Below, piece by piece: positions 1 through 9,412 of a DNA stretch of 64,000 nucleotides. This stretch comes from Empedobacter brevis NBRC 14943 = ATCC 43319 (GTDB taxonomy: Bacteria; Bacteroidota; Bacteroidia; Flavobacteriales; Weeksellaceae). The stretch is taken from positions 310,001-374,000 of the forward strand of contig NZ_KB908291.1 of assembly GCF_000382425.1 (NCBI RefSeq), read 5' to 3'. Positions within the stretch are counted from its first letter, which is position 1. Each line of letters starts with the position of its first letter. The notes beneath the pieces are model-generated. The model searched no databases and was not told where the DNA came from. It saw only the letters and a program-made list of their open reading frames with translations. The position numbers were made by a program, and so were the translations under genes.

Positions 1-245
1 CCGTACTTTGAAGTCCATTTAACGGAATTATCTCCCACATTTCCTGTACGATCCAAACCTCTTGGAAATACCCAAATATTCGCATCTATTTCGTCTTTCC
101 AATCCATAGAACGAGCGGTTATGACTGTATTGTCCGGACCTTTGTAGACAACTCTTGTACAAGCATCAAGTTTCGGAGACAATAAAAAAAGTAGGTTGGT
201 AGAGAATAATGTTAAAGTCAATTTACTTAAAAAAATCTTTTTCAT
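1..245 (-). CDS. Choloylglycine hydrolase / penicillin V acylase family protein (3' part missing)
   Basis: Reads off the left edge, so only the first 81 codons are visible. A hydrophobic signal peptide (residues 1-28) ends in LDA, directly followed by Cys29. In this Ntn-hydrolase family processing exposes a Cys as N-terminal nucleophile. Arg45 and Asp48 follow at +16 and +19, the same spacing as Cys2/Arg18/Asp21 in bile salt hydrolases, within the motif ARSMDW. The family cleaves linear amide bonds (bile salts, penicillin V, acyl-homoserine lactones); the substrate here cannot be told. A secreted or periplasmic location is inferred from the signal peptide. The start is the ATG at 245; I saw no better one upstream. 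Confidence 0.8.
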   Translation of the reverse strand, partial: MKKIFLSKLTLTLFSTNLLFLLSPKLDACTRVVYKGPDNTVITARSMDWKDEIDANIWVFPRGLDRTGNVGDNSVKWTSKY

Positions 246-456
246 TATTACGGGATTATTTGTTTGCATAAATTTAAGTATTATAATTGTTTTGTAACAT
301 ACTATTTTAGCAATATTCATTTTTTTGTAATCCAATAAAAATAATAAAAAGACTATTGCTCATTAACCGCTCTATTTTAAAATCGTTTGCTTATGGTTAA
401 TTCAACTCAATGAAAAGATGATAAAAATGGATTTTGCTTGATTTTCATAAAATAAA

Positions 457-484
457 AAAACGCTCCCAATTTGGGAGCGTTTTA
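457..484 (-). terminator. Intrinsic terminator downstream of pafA
   Basis: A perfect hairpin built on CGCTCCCAA/TTGGGAGCG, followed on the minus strand by a T-rich run. It lies 20 bp past the stop codon of the alkaline phosphatase gene. Confidence 0.8.
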
Positions 485-504
485 GAAATATATTTGTGAG
501 AAGA

Positions 505-2151
505 TTACTTTTGATTGACTACTTCAGAAATAGGTTCTCCTATGTTTCCGTTTGGTTCTTCAATATGCAACAAAGCAGCTAAAGTAGGAGCGATGTCTGT
601 CATGAAAACACGGTTATTGTTTTTTCCATGTTTAATTCCCCATCCCATTAAAACAAATGGAATATGCGCATCATAAGATCCCCATGTTCCGTGTGTTGTT
701 CCGCCAGAATTTTGTTTTCCTCCATACCACTGAGGTTCCAAAATATATGTTATTGCACCACTGCGTTTGCGATTAAAACCATTAATCATGCGTTCTTTGA
801 TAGTTGCAGGAATAGAAGCTTCTCCTATTTTGTCCATATCAGCGACAAAAGAAACACCATCTGTTTTTTGCATAAACTTAACAACTTCTTCTTTGATATT
901 CTCTTCATCTAATTTATTTTGTTCGATAATTTGATAATTCAAATGAACTTGATAGTTTGATAATGAACGGACAATATCGGCTGATTTAAATTTTTCCTGC
1001 AGTTTAGAATTCAATGCTTTTTTTACTTCTCCTGTAGGAAAATACCCGGCATTTCCTTTTTTATCTTGAAAATATTTAGGATTGTGAGCGCCTCCATGAT
1101 CCGCAGTTAAAAAAACTAAATATTGCCCTTTTCCAACTTTTTGATCCAGATGATTAAATAATTCTTCTAAATCTTTATCTAAACGTAAATAAGTATCCTC
1201 TGTCTCGATAGTGTTTGGTGAAAATTGGTGCCCGACATAATCTGTAGAAGAAAAACTGACAGCTAGAAAATCTGTAATTCCTTTCTCATTTTGACCTAAT
1301 TTTTCCTGATCAATAATTTCTATTGCGATATCTTTTGTCAAAGAATTTCCGAAAGGAGTAGAGCGAATTAAACCTAAACCATTCGTTTTCTTTAATGCTT
1401 TCAAATCATAAGGAAATTGCATTTTATCCAATCCTTTATAATTTTCGCGGTAGGAATTTCCGTCTTTTTCACTTTGTACATAGGTATCAATTGGATAAAG
1501 TGTATTCCATTTATCTAAATATTTTTCAGCAACTTTTTTATCATTGAATTTTTGTAACCATTTTGGCAATTCATTCATATAAAAAGTACTTGAAATCCAA
1601 TTTCCGGATTCTCCGTCAAACCAAAAAGCAGCATCAGCAAAATGACCAGCAGGTAAGATTCCTCCACGATCTTTTAAAGAAACACCAAAAACCTTTGAGC
1701 GGAAATTAGTTGCTAATTTTAATTGGTCTGTTACGGTAGATGTCAATAAATTTTTTGGTGACATTTTTCCGGCTTTAGAAGTTGTTCCTACACCATTTAC
1801 AGCGTCGTCTTGTGTACAATACATTTCTTGGCCAGTTGCTTGAATGATAAAATCATTTCCCGCGATTCCATGAACAGCAGGAACAGAACCTGTATATATA
1901 GTACTGTGGCCTATTGCTGTATAAGTAGGAATATATGGAATATATGTATTTTCGTTACTAAAACCTTCGTTTAACATACGGTTAAAACCTCCCTGAGAAT
2001 ACCGCTCTTGATAACGGTACAAATAATCCCAACGCATTTGATCGACAACAACACCAACTACTAATTTAGGACGATTAACTTCTTGTTGTGCATAAAGCGA
2101 CAAGCCTGCAAAAAGTCCTAAGACACTTAAAAAAGTCTTATTAAATCTCAT
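505..2151 (-). CDS. pafA: PafA-type alkaline phosphatase (phosphate-irrepressible, secreted)
   Basis: Hydrolyses phosphate monoesters outside the inner membrane and matches the PafA group of the alkaline phosphatase superfamily. With the start at 2151 the protein has 548 residues and a signal peptide ending LSLYAQ. Catalytic positions are visible: Asp37 (VVVDQMR), the Thr78 nucleophile (IPTYTAIGHS), Asn99 (GND), and Lys160/Arg162 (SLKDRGG). Metal ligands occur in STDYVGH, TADHGG and THGTWG. These match Thr79/Asn100/Lys162/Arg164 of the characterised Elizabethkingia enzyme. A longer ORF begins at 2196, but a -7 box at 2171-2178 lies inside that extension, so 2151 is preferred. The gene is monocistronic and ends at its own terminator. 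Confidence 0.93.
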   Translation of the reverse strand: MRFNKTFLSVLGLFAGLSLYAQQEVNRPKLVVGVVVDQMRWDYLYRYQERYSQGGFNRMLNEGFSNENTYIPYIPTYTAIGHSTIYTGSVPAVHGIAGNDFIIQATGQEMYCTQDDAVNGVGTTSKAGKMSPKNLLTSTVTDQLKLATNFRSKVFGVSLKDRGGILPAGHFADAAFWFDGESGNWISSTFYMNELPKWLQKFNDKKVAEKYLDKWNTLYPIDTYVQSEKDGNSYRENYKGLDKMQFPYDLKALKKTNGLGLIRSTPFGNSLTKDIAIEIIDQEKLGQNEKGITDFLAVSFSSTDYVGHQFSPNTIETEDTYLRLDKDLEELFNHLDQKVGKGQYLVFLTADHGGAHNPKYFQDKKGNAGYFPTGEVKKALNSKLQEKFKSADIVRSLSNYQVHLNYQIIEQNKLDEENIKEEVVKFMQKTDGVSFVADMDKIGEASIPATIKERMINGFNRKRSGAITYILEPQWYGGKQNSGGTTHGTWGSYDAHIPFVLMGWGIKHGKNNNRVFMTDIAPTLAALLHIEEPNGNIGEPISEVVNQK

Positions 2152-2170
2152 GTTTAAAATTTTACAACAA

Positions 2171-2198
2171 CAAATGTAATGATAAATTTTTGGCACAA
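2171..2198 (-). promoter_or_regulatory. Bacteroidota-type promoter of pafA
   Basis: On the minus strand TACATTTG (2171-2178) matches the TAnnTTTG -7 consensus. TTG at 2196-2198 lies 17 bp upstream, as the -33 element should. The expected transcription start is near 2164, leaving a leader of about 13 nt to the ATG at 2151. Confidence 0.6.
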
Positions 2199-2255
2199 TT
2201 TTAAATAATAATTAAAAAAATTAGTAAATTAAACAAAATCATAAAAAATAAAAGT

Positions 2256-2708
2256 ATGAGTGCAAAACCTGTAGAAATAATTGAGATTTTTGATACTTCA
2301 ATAGATAAAGTTTGGACTGCCTTAACGACAAAATCTGCTTTTGATAAATGGTATTTCGATATTGAAACATTTGTCCCTGAAGTTGGTTTTGATTTCGAAT
2401 TTTATGGAGGATCATATTTACATCATTGTAAAATTGTAGAAATAGAGCCAACTAAAAAGCTAGTTTACACATGGAAATATCCTGTTTATGAAGGAAATTC
2501 TATTGTGACGTTTAGATTAGAGGAATTGACAGATGAAATTGGTCCGCAAACAAAATTGACGTTAATTCATGAAGGAATTGAAACCTTTCCACCGGATGAT
2601 AAGAATTTCTCTCGTGAGAGTTTTGAAGCCGGTTGGACAGAAATTATTCGGATTAGTTTGAAAAATTATTTGGAAGGAAATTCAGAAGAAGATTCGAAAG
2701 TAGAGTAA
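2256..2708 (+). CDS. SRPBCC (START/AHSA1-like) domain protein
   Basis: A 150-residue single-domain protein with no signal peptide. It has the AHSA1-type N-terminal strand followed by the helix DKVWTALTTKSAFDKWYF, mid-protein strands around GGSYLHHCKIVEIEPTKKL, and the C-terminal helix SFEAGWTEIIRISLKNYLE that closes the hydrophobic cavity. Family members bind hydrophobic ligands or act in stress adaptation; the ligand here is unknown. It is divergent from pafA and ends in an acidic tail. Three further SRPBCC genes occur at 56.4-58.2 kb, so this is one paralogue among several. Confidence 0.85.
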   Translation: MSAKPVEIIEIFDTSIDKVWTALTTKSAFDKWYFDIETFVPEVGFDFEFYGGSYLHHCKIVEIEPTKKLVYTWKYPVYEGNSIVTFRLEELTDEIGPQTKLTLIHEGIETFPPDDKNFSRESFEAGWTEIIRISLKNYLEGNSEEDSKVE

Positions 2709-2714
2709 ATAAAA

Positions 2715-2738
2715 AAAGGAACTTCGTCAAGTTCCTTT
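2715..2738. terminator. Bidirectional terminator between the SRPBCC gene and the small membrane protein gene
   Basis: Stem AAAGGAACTT / AAGTTCCTTT with loop CGTC, flanked by A-rich and T-rich runs. It sits between two convergent genes and could serve both. Confidence 0.75.
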
Positions 2739-2759
2739 TATTTTTTCTATAATAACATA

Positions 2760-2966
2760 TTATTTTTTGAATAATACTGTGATTCCTTCCTGATTTGGTA
2801 AAATCGGACGAGGATCTTCTGCTGTTATTATTCCTGCTTTTTCTTTTCTTAAATTCGCAACCCAAAATGGAATCCAAGAGATAGCCATCGTTGCAAAGAA
2901 GATGATACCCCAGAATCCGCATAAAGCGATTGTTAAGAATAATAAGAAACCTAAAAATTGAATCAT
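2760..2966 (-). CDS. Small membrane protein of unknown function
   Basis: A 68-residue ORF. Residues 3-37 are strongly hydrophobic (one long or two short membrane segments), followed by a basic stretch (ANLRKEKAG) and a polar tail. I do not recognise a named family. The hydrophobic profile, the clean start, and the shared convergent terminator argue for a real gene. An overlapping ORF in another frame (2653-2922) has no such features and is rejected. Confidence 0.6.
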   Translation of the reverse strand: MIQFLGFLLFLTIALCGFWGIIFFATMAISWIPFWVANLRKEKAGIITAEDPRPILPNQEGITVLFKK

Positions 2967-3053
2967 GATTTTATTTTTATGTGATACAAACTTACTAAAT
3001 AAAAATTATAGAAATACTAACATTAATCACTTTTCTTTCATGAAACGATTTCT

Positions 3054-3061
3054 TAAATTTG
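3054..3061 (+). promoter_or_regulatory. -7 box (TAAATTTG) upstream of fumC
   Basis: A full match to TAnnTTTG, 38 bp before the fumC ATG. No clear TTG is visible at -33, so this is a candidate only. Confidence 0.4.
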
Positions 3062-3098
3062 TGAGATAAGTTAACAATTATAAATAACAAAATACAAA

Positions 3099-4496
3099 AT
3101 GGAATACAGAATTGAGAAAGACACCATGGGGGAAGTAAAAGTTCCTGCTGACAAGTATTGGGGTGCTCAAACAGAACGTTCTCGTAACAACTTTAAAATT
3201 GGCCCTGCTGCTTCTATGCCTCATGAGATTATAGAAGGGTTTGCTTATCTTAAAAAAGCTGCAGCATACGCAAATGCAGAATTAGGTGTTTTACCGGTTG
3301 AGAAAAGAGATGCTATTGCTGCTGTATGTGATGAAATCTTAGCTGGAAAATTAGATGATCAATTTCCATTAGTGATTTGGCAAACTGGTTCAGGAACACA
3401 ATCTAATATGAATGTGAATGAAGTTGTTGCTAACCGTGCTCAAGTGTTAGCCGGATTTAAAATTGGAGAAGGTGAACCGGTACTTAAAGCAAACGATGAC
3501 GTAAATAAATCTCAATCTTCTAATGATACTTTTCCAACAGGTATGCACATTGCAGCATACAAAGCTGTTGTTGAGGTTACAATTCCGGGTGTTGAACAAT
3601 TGCGTGATACTTTAGCTAAAAAGGCAGAAGAGTTTAAAAATGTAGTAAAAATCGGCCGTACTCATTTAATGGATGCAACTCCATTAACTTTAGGACAAGA
3701 AATTTCCGGATATGTTGCTCAATTAAATTATGGTTTAAAAGCCTTAAGAAATACATTAGCTCATTTATCAGAAGTCGCTTTAGGGGGAACTGCTGTAGGA
3801 ACAGGTTTAAATACTCCTGATGGCTATGATGTCGTTGTTGCGAAATATATTGCTGAATTTACAGGTCACCCATTTGTAACAGCTGAGAATAAGTTTGAAG
3901 CTTTAGCTGCTCACGATGCTATTGTAGAAACTCACGGTGCATTAAAACAATTGGCTGTTTCTTTAAACAAAATTGCAAATGATATTCGTATGTTAGCTTC
4001 TGGTCCTCGTTCAGGTATTGGAGAAATCCACATACCAGAGAATGAACCAGGTTCTTCTATCATGCCAGGAAAAGTAAATCCTACACAATGTGAGGCTTTA
4101 ACAATGGTTGCTGCTCAAGTTATGGGGAACGATGTTGCAATTACAATTGGTGGTACTCAAGGACATTATGAATTGAATGTTTTCAAACCGGTTATGGCTG
4201 CTAACTTCTTACAATCTGCAAGATTAATAGGAGATGCTTGTGTTTCTTTCGACGAGCATTGTGCACAAGGTATCGAGCCAAACTATACGCGTATCAAAGA
4301 ATTGGTTGACAACTCATTGATGTTGGTAACAGCTCTTAATACAAAGATTGGTTATTATAAAGCTGCTGAGATTGCTCAAACAGCACACAAAAATAACTCG
4401 ACGTTAAAGGAAACTGCAATTTCATTAGGATATGTAACTGCTGAAGAATTTGATGAATGGGTAAAACCGGAAGAAATGGTAGGTTCTTTAAAATAA
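3099..4496 (+). CDS. fumC: Class II fumarate hydratase
   Basis: Converts fumarate and malate reversibly in the TCA cycle, in the cytoplasm, as an iron-independent homotetramer. At 465 residues it has the usual family length. It carries the superfamily signature [11 protein letters not shown] at about residue 318 and the motif [16 protein letters not shown] near residue 187, which holds the active-site His. The N-terminus ([21 protein letters not shown]) is diagnostic for FumC rather than for aspartase or argininosuccinate lyase. It is monocistronic with its own terminator. Codon use is typical of the AT-rich backbone. Confidence 0.97.
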   Translation: MEYRIEKDTMGEVKVPADKYWGAQTERSRNNFKIGPAASMPHEIIEGFAYLKKAAAYANAELGVLPVEKRDAIAAVCDEILAGKLDDQFPLVIWQTGSGTQSNMNVNEVVANRAQVLAGFKIGEGEPVLKANDDVNKSQSSNDTFPTGMHIAAYKAVVEVTIPGVEQLRDTLAKKAEEFKNVVKIGRTHLMDATPLTLGQEISGYVAQLNYGLKALRNTLAHLSEVALGGTAVGTGLNTPDGYDVVVAKYIAEFTGHPFVTAENKFEALAAHDAIVETHGALKQLAVSLNKIANDIRMLASGPRSGIGEIHIPENEPGSSIMPGKVNPTQCEALTMVAAQVMGNDVAITIGGTQGHYELNVFKPVMAANFLQSARLIGDACVSFDEHCAQGIEPNYTRIKELVDNSLMLVTALNTKIGYYKAAEIAQTAHKNNSTLKETAISLGYVTAEEFDEWVKPEEMVGSLK

Positions 4497-4520
4497 GAAT
4501 TCTTTTATATAATGAATTAA

Positions 4521-4544
4521 AAGAGGTTGCTTTAGCAATCTCTT
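4521..4544 (+). terminator. Terminator of fumC
   Basis: Stem AAGAGGTTGC / GCAATCTCTT with one G-U pair, followed by a run of seven Ts. Confidence 0.8.
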
Positions 4545-4613
4545 TTTTTGTTTTTTTATAGATTACATTTAAAATAATTAAGAAAAAATTCCTTTATTAG
4601 GTGGAAAAAATGT

Positions 4614-4629
4614 AACTTTAGTAAAAGTT
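4614..4629. promoter_or_regulatory. Candidate autoregulatory operator of the RES-Xre pair
   Basis: A perfect inverted repeat AACTTT-AGTA-AAAGTT located 8 bp before the antitoxin ATG. It overlaps a TAACTTTA sequence that resembles a -7 box. The position suits repression by the toxin-antitoxin complex; binding is inferred. Confidence 0.45.
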
Positions 4630-4636
4630 TAAAATT

Positions 4637-5071
4637 ATGGCAACAATAAAACTAAAAAATTACAAGCAAATAATTGATGAAATTCCTGAAGTAAACGATT
4701 TTACAAACGTTTATTTCTATGTCAATCGCTATAATATTGACCAAAAATACATCAAGTATTTGGATGATTTATCTGGTTTGAAAGATGAAATTATTTCAAA
4801 TTGGCTAAATATCACCACGCGTACATACCGAAATTATAAAACAAAAGATGTTTCGTTAAAAGACAATACAAAAGAACATATCGTTTTATTACTTTCATTG
4901 TATAAGCATGGAATAGAGGTTTTTGAGACGAAAGAAGAATTCGAAAAGTGGCTAACTGCTCCAAATATTTTATTGGATAAAAAAGCACCAATGGATTTTT
5001 TAGATACTGTTTCCGGTCTAAAATTCATTGACAATCGTTTAACGGCTATGGAATACGGAGAAAACGTCTAA
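4637..5071 (+). CDS. Xre/ParS-type antitoxin (DUF2384-like), RES-Xre module
   Basis: A 144-residue antitoxin. The N-terminal half contains the helix-turn-helix-like region (LDDLSGLKDEIISNWLNIT, then TRTYRNYKTK). The C-terminal half (residues 85-140; FETKEEFEKWLTAPNILLD, then the MDFLDTVSGLKFIDNRL block) is the toxin-binding antitoxin domain that precedes RES toxins. The RES toxin gene starts 2 nt after its stop codon, the standard antitoxin-first order. Autoregulation is likely through the dyad just upstream. The call rests on the pair: sequence and neighbour agree. Confidence 0.88.
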   Translation: MATIKLKNYKQIIDEIPEVNDFTNVYFYVNRYNIDQKYIKYLDDLSGLKDEIISNWLNITTRTYRNYKTKDVSLKDNTKEHIVLLLSLYKHGIEVFETKEEFEKWLTAPNILLDKKAPMDFLDTVSGLKFIDNRLTAMEYGENV

Positions 5072-5073
5072 GA

Positions 5074-5526
5074 ATGTTTGTCTACAATATTCGTAAAGCT
5101 AAATATGCAAAATCATTACAAGCTTCTGGAGTTGCCAACAGATGGAATAAAAATGATGAATTTGTTATATATACAGGTAGTTCGAGAGCGTTATCAACAT
5201 TAGAATTAGTGGTGCATAGAAGCGCAATTCGTATCGATAATTCATATAAATTATTAGTTATTGAAATAGACTGTAAAGAAGATGAGGTTTTTGAAGTTAA
5301 AAAAAACAAATTACCTAAAAACTGGCAGTCGGTAGAAGCTTATCCAAGATTACAGGAAATAGGCTCTGACTGGTACCAAGAGTTGAAGTATTTGGTGATG
5401 AAAGTACCCTCATCAATTATTCCAAAAGAGTTTAATTATTTAATTAATACCAAACACCCGGACTTTACAACAAAAGTAAAAATTAAAGAAGTTGAAGTTT
5501 ATCAGTGGGATGACAGATTATTATAA
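5074..5526 (+). CDS. RES-domain toxin
   Basis: A 150-residue RES domain. In studied members this fold depletes cellular NAD+. The family's conserved polar residues can be seen: Arg23 (GVANRWN), Tyr33 (VIYTGSS), Glu44 (STLELVVH) and a Ser in the C-terminal VPSSI segment. Length and domain boundaries are complete, so the toxin looks intact. It is translated with its antitoxin (2-nt gap) and closed by a strong hairpin terminator, so the module is an independent transcription unit. Confidence 0.88.
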   Translation: MFVYNIRKAKYAKSLQASGVANRWNKNDEFVIYTGSSRALSTLELVVHRSAIRIDNSYKLLVIEIDCKEDEVFEVKKNKLPKNWQSVEAYPRLQEIGSDWYQELKYLVMKVPSSIIPKEFNYLINTKHPDFTTKVKIKEVEVYQWDDRLL

Positions 5527-5569
5527 AGCCAAAAAATCGACTAAACATTAGTCGATTTTTTGGCTTTAT
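5523..5569. terminator. Strong bidirectional terminator after the RES toxin
   Basis: A 22-bp perfect stem running from ATAAAGCC to CGACTAA and back, with a 3-nt loop. It overlaps the toxin stop codon and lies between the toxin and the convergent copA gene. Confidence 0.85.
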
Positions 5570-5578
5570 CTATAAAAA

Positions 5579-8002
5579 TTAAATCTTTTTATACTTCAAT
5601 AATAAACTATTGGTTACAACACTCACGCTGCTCAAAGCCATTGCTGCTCCTGCAACCATAGGATCTAATAAAAATCCGTTGATAGGGTAAAGGGCACCTG
5701 CGGCAATCGGAATTCCAATTATATTGTAGATAAATGCCCAAAATAAATTTTGATGAATTGTTTTCACAGTTTGAATGGAAAGATTAATCGCATGATCAAT
5801 TTTTGTTAAATCTCCTCCGATCAAAGTTACTTCTGCCACATCAATTGCAATATCAGAACCATTTCCCATTGCAATTGAAACATCAGCTTGCGCCAGAGCT
5901 GCACTGTCATTAATACCATCACCAACCATCGCAACAATTTTACCTTTTTGTTGCAAATCTTTGATGATATTCATTTTGTCATTCGGCAAAGCATTGGCAA
6001 CGACTTGATCAATTCCTACTTGTTTAGCTATGGCATTGGCAGAGAATTCATTGTCGCCTGTAACCATCCAAACCTCAATTCCTTTTTCATGAAACGCTTT
6101 AATCGCTTCAACAGAAGTCGCTTTTATTTCGTCAGAAATACCAATTAACCCTAAGACTTTTTCATCATTACCAAAGAAAGACGTTGTATAATTTTTGTTT
6201 GAAAAATCTTGAATAGCTCGATTGACATCTTCATCAATTTGAAGGTTCAATTCATTGATCCAAGTTGTTTTTCCAACATAATAAGATTTATTTAATAGAT
6301 TAGATTTCAGACCTTTTCCAGAAACATCTTCAACTTTTAATTCAGGTAAAATGTCTTGTTTTCCAATATGTTCTGTAATTGCTTTTGCCAATGGGTGTTG
6401 TGAATTACTTTCGATGGTATAAAGGATGTTTTTTACTGAATCATCAAACCAAATTAGTTCCTGAACTTTAGGTTTTCCCTCAGTAATCGTCCCTGTTTTA
6501 TCCAGAATAATTGTATCAATTTTCTTTGCTAATTCCAGACTCTCAGCATTTTTTATTAAAATCCCTTGTTCAGCACCTTTTCCCATTCCAACCATAATTG
6601 CAGTTGGTGTAGCTAACCCAAGCGCACAAGGACATGCAATCACTAAAACTGTAATCATTGATAAAAGTGCCATTGTAAATGCATTTTCTTGTCCTAAAAT
6701 TAACCATGTAACAAATGTTAGAATTGCAATAATAATGACAATAGGAACAAAAATTCCAGCTATTTTATCAACCAGTTGTTGGACAGGAGCTTTACTACCT
6801 TGTGCATTTTTTACCGATTGAATAATTTGCGCTAACAGAGTGTCATTTCCAACTTTTAAAGCTTTGTATTGAAGAGGAGAGTTTTGATTTAATGTACCGG
6901 AAAAAACATTTTCATTGATGCTTTTTTCGACTGGAATGGGTTCACCTGTTAATGAACTTTCATCGATAAAAGATTCTCCAGAAACGATAATTCCATCAAC
7001 AGCAATTTTATCTCCGGGTTTTGCCAAGATCAAATCTCCAATCTGAACATCTTCAATCTTAGTTTCAATTTGATTTCCATCTTTTAAAATCAGAACAGTG
7101 TTAGGTTGTAAACCAATTAGTTTTTTGATGGCTTCGGAAGTATTGCCTTTAGCGCGCTCTTCCATCAATTTTCCAATTAAAATGAAAACAATGATTAATC
7201 CGGCAGCCTCAAAATAAGGATGAGCATGTAATCCTTTACTGTGCCAATATTGAGGAAACAGAGTATTAAACACACTAAAAATATACGCCACACCAGTACT
7301 TAGTGCTACCAAAGTATCCATATTAGCCGATTTGTTTTTCAATTGTTTCCAAGCACCAACGAAAAACTGTTGACCAAAAATGAATAGAATAGGGGTAGAA
7401 AGTGCCCACATAATATAATTACCATACGGCATATTCATAAAAAACATTCCGATGATAAAAAGGGGAACACCAAAAATTAAAGACCAAATTACTTTATTCT
7501 TTAGAGATTTATATTTTTCTTCATGAAGTTGCTCAATTTCTTTGTCTTGGTTTTTAGACTCATCAATAACCAAATCATAGCCCACTTCTATTAATGCATT
7601 TTTCAAATTCTCTGGGGTAGTCAGAGTAGGGATATATTCAATTTTTCCCATTCCATTCCCATAATTTACTTCCGCATTTACGACGCCGGGCTGACGTTTC
7701 AAATTGGCCTGTGAACTACTTGCACATGAAGCGCATGTCATATTAAGAACCGGATATGATTTTTCAATAGAATCAATTTTGAAATTATTTTGCTTTAAAA
7801 TTTCATAGACCTTGCCAATCGCTTTAGGCATTTTTTTTGCCGTAACTGAAACTGTTTTATTTTTTAAATCCACGAAGAAATCATCAATATTTTCAATTTC
7901 AGAAATCAATTGATTTAATTTAGCGACTTGTTGTTCAGTCTCTAAATTAAGGACAGGAATATAAAGTGTTTGTGCATTCATAACAGTAATTTTATAAGAC
8001 AA
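5579..8002 (-). CDS. copA: Copper-translocating P1B-type ATPase
   Basis: Exports monovalent copper across the inner membrane at the cost of ATP. The protein has 807 residues. Residues 1-80 resemble a heavy-metal-associated domain that lacks the metal-binding cysteines, followed by a canonical one (MTCASC, Cys90 and Cys93). Then come the transmembrane helices with the CPC motif at about residues 455-457 (VIACPCALG), the phosphorylation site DKTGT near 500, the HP motif (SQHPLAKAI) and the hinge GDGINDSAALA. CPC plus Cys-type N-terminal domain supports Cu(I). A later start at 7981 (MNAQTL) is possible. No copper regulator is adjacent. Confidence 0.93.
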   Translation of the reverse strand: MSYKITVMNAQTLYIPVLNLETEQQVAKLNQLISEIENIDDFFVDLKNKTVSVTAKKMPKAIGKVYEILKQNNFKIDSIEKSYPVLNMTCASCASSSQANLKRQPGVVNAEVNYGNGMGKIEYIPTLTTPENLKNALIEVGYDLVIDESKNQDKEIEQLHEEKYKSLKNKVIWSLIFGVPLFIIGMFFMNMPYGNYIMWALSTPILFIFGQQFFVGAWKQLKNKSANMDTLVALSTGVAYIFSVFNTLFPQYWHSKGLHAHPYFEAAGLIIVFILIGKLMEERAKGNTSEAIKKLIGLQPNTVLILKDGNQIETKIEDVQIGDLILAKPGDKIAVDGIIVSGESFIDESSLTGEPIPVEKSINENVFSGTLNQNSPLQYKALKVGNDTLLAQIIQSVKNAQGSKAPVQQLVDKIAGIFVPIVIIIAILTFVTWLILGQENAFTMALLSMITVLVIACPCALGLATPTAIMVGMGKGAEQGILIKNAESLELAKKIDTIILDKTGTITEGKPKVQELIWFDDSVKNILYTIESNSQHPLAKAITEHIGKQDILPELKVEDVSGKGLKSNLLNKSYYVGKTTWINELNLQIDEDVNRAIQDFSNKNYTTSFFGNDEKVLGLIGISDEIKATSVEAIKAFHEKGIEVWMVTGDNEFSANAIAKQVGIDQVVANALPNDKMNIIKDLQQKGKIVAMVGDGINDSAALAQADVSIAMGNGSDIAIDVAEVTLIGGDLTKIDHAINLSIQTVKTIHQNLFWAFIYNIIGIPIAAGALYPINGFLLDPMVAGAAMALSSVSVVTNSLLLKYKKI

Positions 8003-8084
8003 ATTTCAGAAGATTAGGGCAAGAAAGTATTATATAATTTGAGGTTAAAGTTACACCTTTTACTTGACTCATTTTTACCAATGA

Positions 8085-9407
8085 TTACGTTAGAATAATA
8101 TTAAATCTTTTTACGTCTTTATCTTGTTGATAATATAGATAACCTTTATGTGCTTCGATAATATTTTTAGAAAGTGTCAGGCCGATCCCTGCACCATCTT
8201 TTCGAGTTGTATAAAAGGGTAAAAATATTTTCGGCAAAATAGCTTCATCAATTAAATGACCGGAATCCTGAATGATTATCTGCAAGCGATTTTCTGTTTG
8301 TTTGCAGAAGATTTCTATTAATTTTGTTTCTACATTTTCTACCGAATAAATGGCATTTTTTATCAGGTTAATCATCACTTGTTCAAATTGAATTCGATCG
8401 ACATTTACCTTGACATTTGTTGAAATATGATTTTCAAATAGAACTTGTTTTTGATGAAATTCAGGAGAAAAAGATTGTTCAATACTTTGAATAATTTCAT
8501 TTAGATAATAAGTAGATTTAATCGGAGTTGGTAACATGGTCAATTGTCGGTATTGTTCTACAAATGTTTGCAAGTGCTGACTTCGATTCATAATTGTCTC
8601 TAAACTCAATCGGATATCATCATAATCGCTTTTATCCAAATTCTCATTTTCGAAATACATTTTTGTTGTATTTGCAAGCGAATGAATAGGCGTTAACGAA
8701 TTAATAATTTCGTGTGCGATAACCTTCATCACATTCATCCAAGCTTCTTTTTCAGTAGAATCTATCACACGTTGTATAGAATCTAAAAAGATAATATCAT
8801 ACTCATCATTTGTGATTTGAGCTTTTGTATTCTGAATTAAATAGGTTTGTCGTTCTTCTCCGTCAATTTGAATATCAATTGTTGTTTTTATATCCTCAAA
8901 TTCTTTCTCTTCTAACGTTTCACAAAATTGCGGAATAAATTTTTTTAAATAATTCCAGGAGCTTGATTTTGGAACACCAAAGATTTCTTGAAAATAGGCG
9001 TTCATAAATAAAATTTTTCGATCATCTGCTTCTCTTTTTAAAATTAGAAAACCGGATGAAACAGCATTTAACAGGTGATGATATAAAATTTCTTTTGATG
9101 AATTTAATGTGTGTTCCTCTTTTATTTTGTAATATAATTTAAGCGTCGAATTGTCTTTTTTAAATTGATTTTTTGAAATATTTAAGCTAAAGTCATTGTG
9201 TAATAAAGCATTTATAATTTTGTGATTTTTAGTGAGATAATTTTTAATAAATTGAATAATCTCAAAAAGAGAACCCATGCATACAATACATATAAAAGTT
9301 ACAGAAAACCAATATTGTTTGATGGTAAATAAAGCGAGTAAAAATAAGGAGAATGCTAAAAAAACAATCCTGTATACCAATGAAAAATAGAAACTGTTTT
9401 GCTTCAT
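8085..9407 (-). CDS. Sensor histidine kinase (NtrB/NtrY-like)
   Basis: A 440-residue membrane kinase. Two transmembrane segments fill residues 10-55, a PAS-like region follows around 105-175 (SSGFLILKR, ILFMNAYFQEIFGVP), then the phosphoacceptor helix IAHEIINSLTPIHSLAN with His near residue 230, the N box NLIKNAIYSVEN, and the G box GAGIGLTLSKNI. It is encoded 5 bp downstream of its response regulator, so the two form an operon and a cognate pair. The sensed signal is unknown. A role in controlling the divergent export operon is inferred from position and from the DNA sites between them. Confidence 0.9.
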   Translation of the reverse strand: MKQNSFYFSLVYRIVFLAFSLFLLALFTIKQYWFSVTFICIVCMGSLFEIIQFIKNYLTKNHKIINALLHNDFSLNISKNQFKKDNSTLKLYYKIKEEHTLNSSKEILYHHLLNAVSSGFLILKREADDRKILFMNAYFQEIFGVPKSSSWNYLKKFIPQFCETLEEKEFEDIKTTIDIQIDGEERQTYLIQNTKAQITNDEYDIIFLDSIQRVIDSTEKEAWMNVMKVIAHEIINSLTPIHSLANTTKMYFENENLDKSDYDDIRLSLETIMNRSQHLQTFVEQYRQLTMLPTPIKSTYYLNEIIQSIEQSFSPEFHQKQVLFENHISTNVKVNVDRIQFEQVMINLIKNAIYSVENVETKLIEIFCKQTENRLQIIIQDSGHLIDEAILPKIFLPFYTTRKDGAGIGLTLSKNIIEAHKGYLYYQQDKDVKRFNIILT

Positions 9408-9412
9408 AATTC

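Noticed and set aside
664-912. Antisense ORFs over pafA, copA, fumC and the high-G+C genes
   Set aside because: No recognisable domains, no start signals, and composition as expected for shadows of the real frames.
2152-2196. N-terminal extension of pafA
   Set aside because: It precedes the signal peptide and contains the promoter -7 box.
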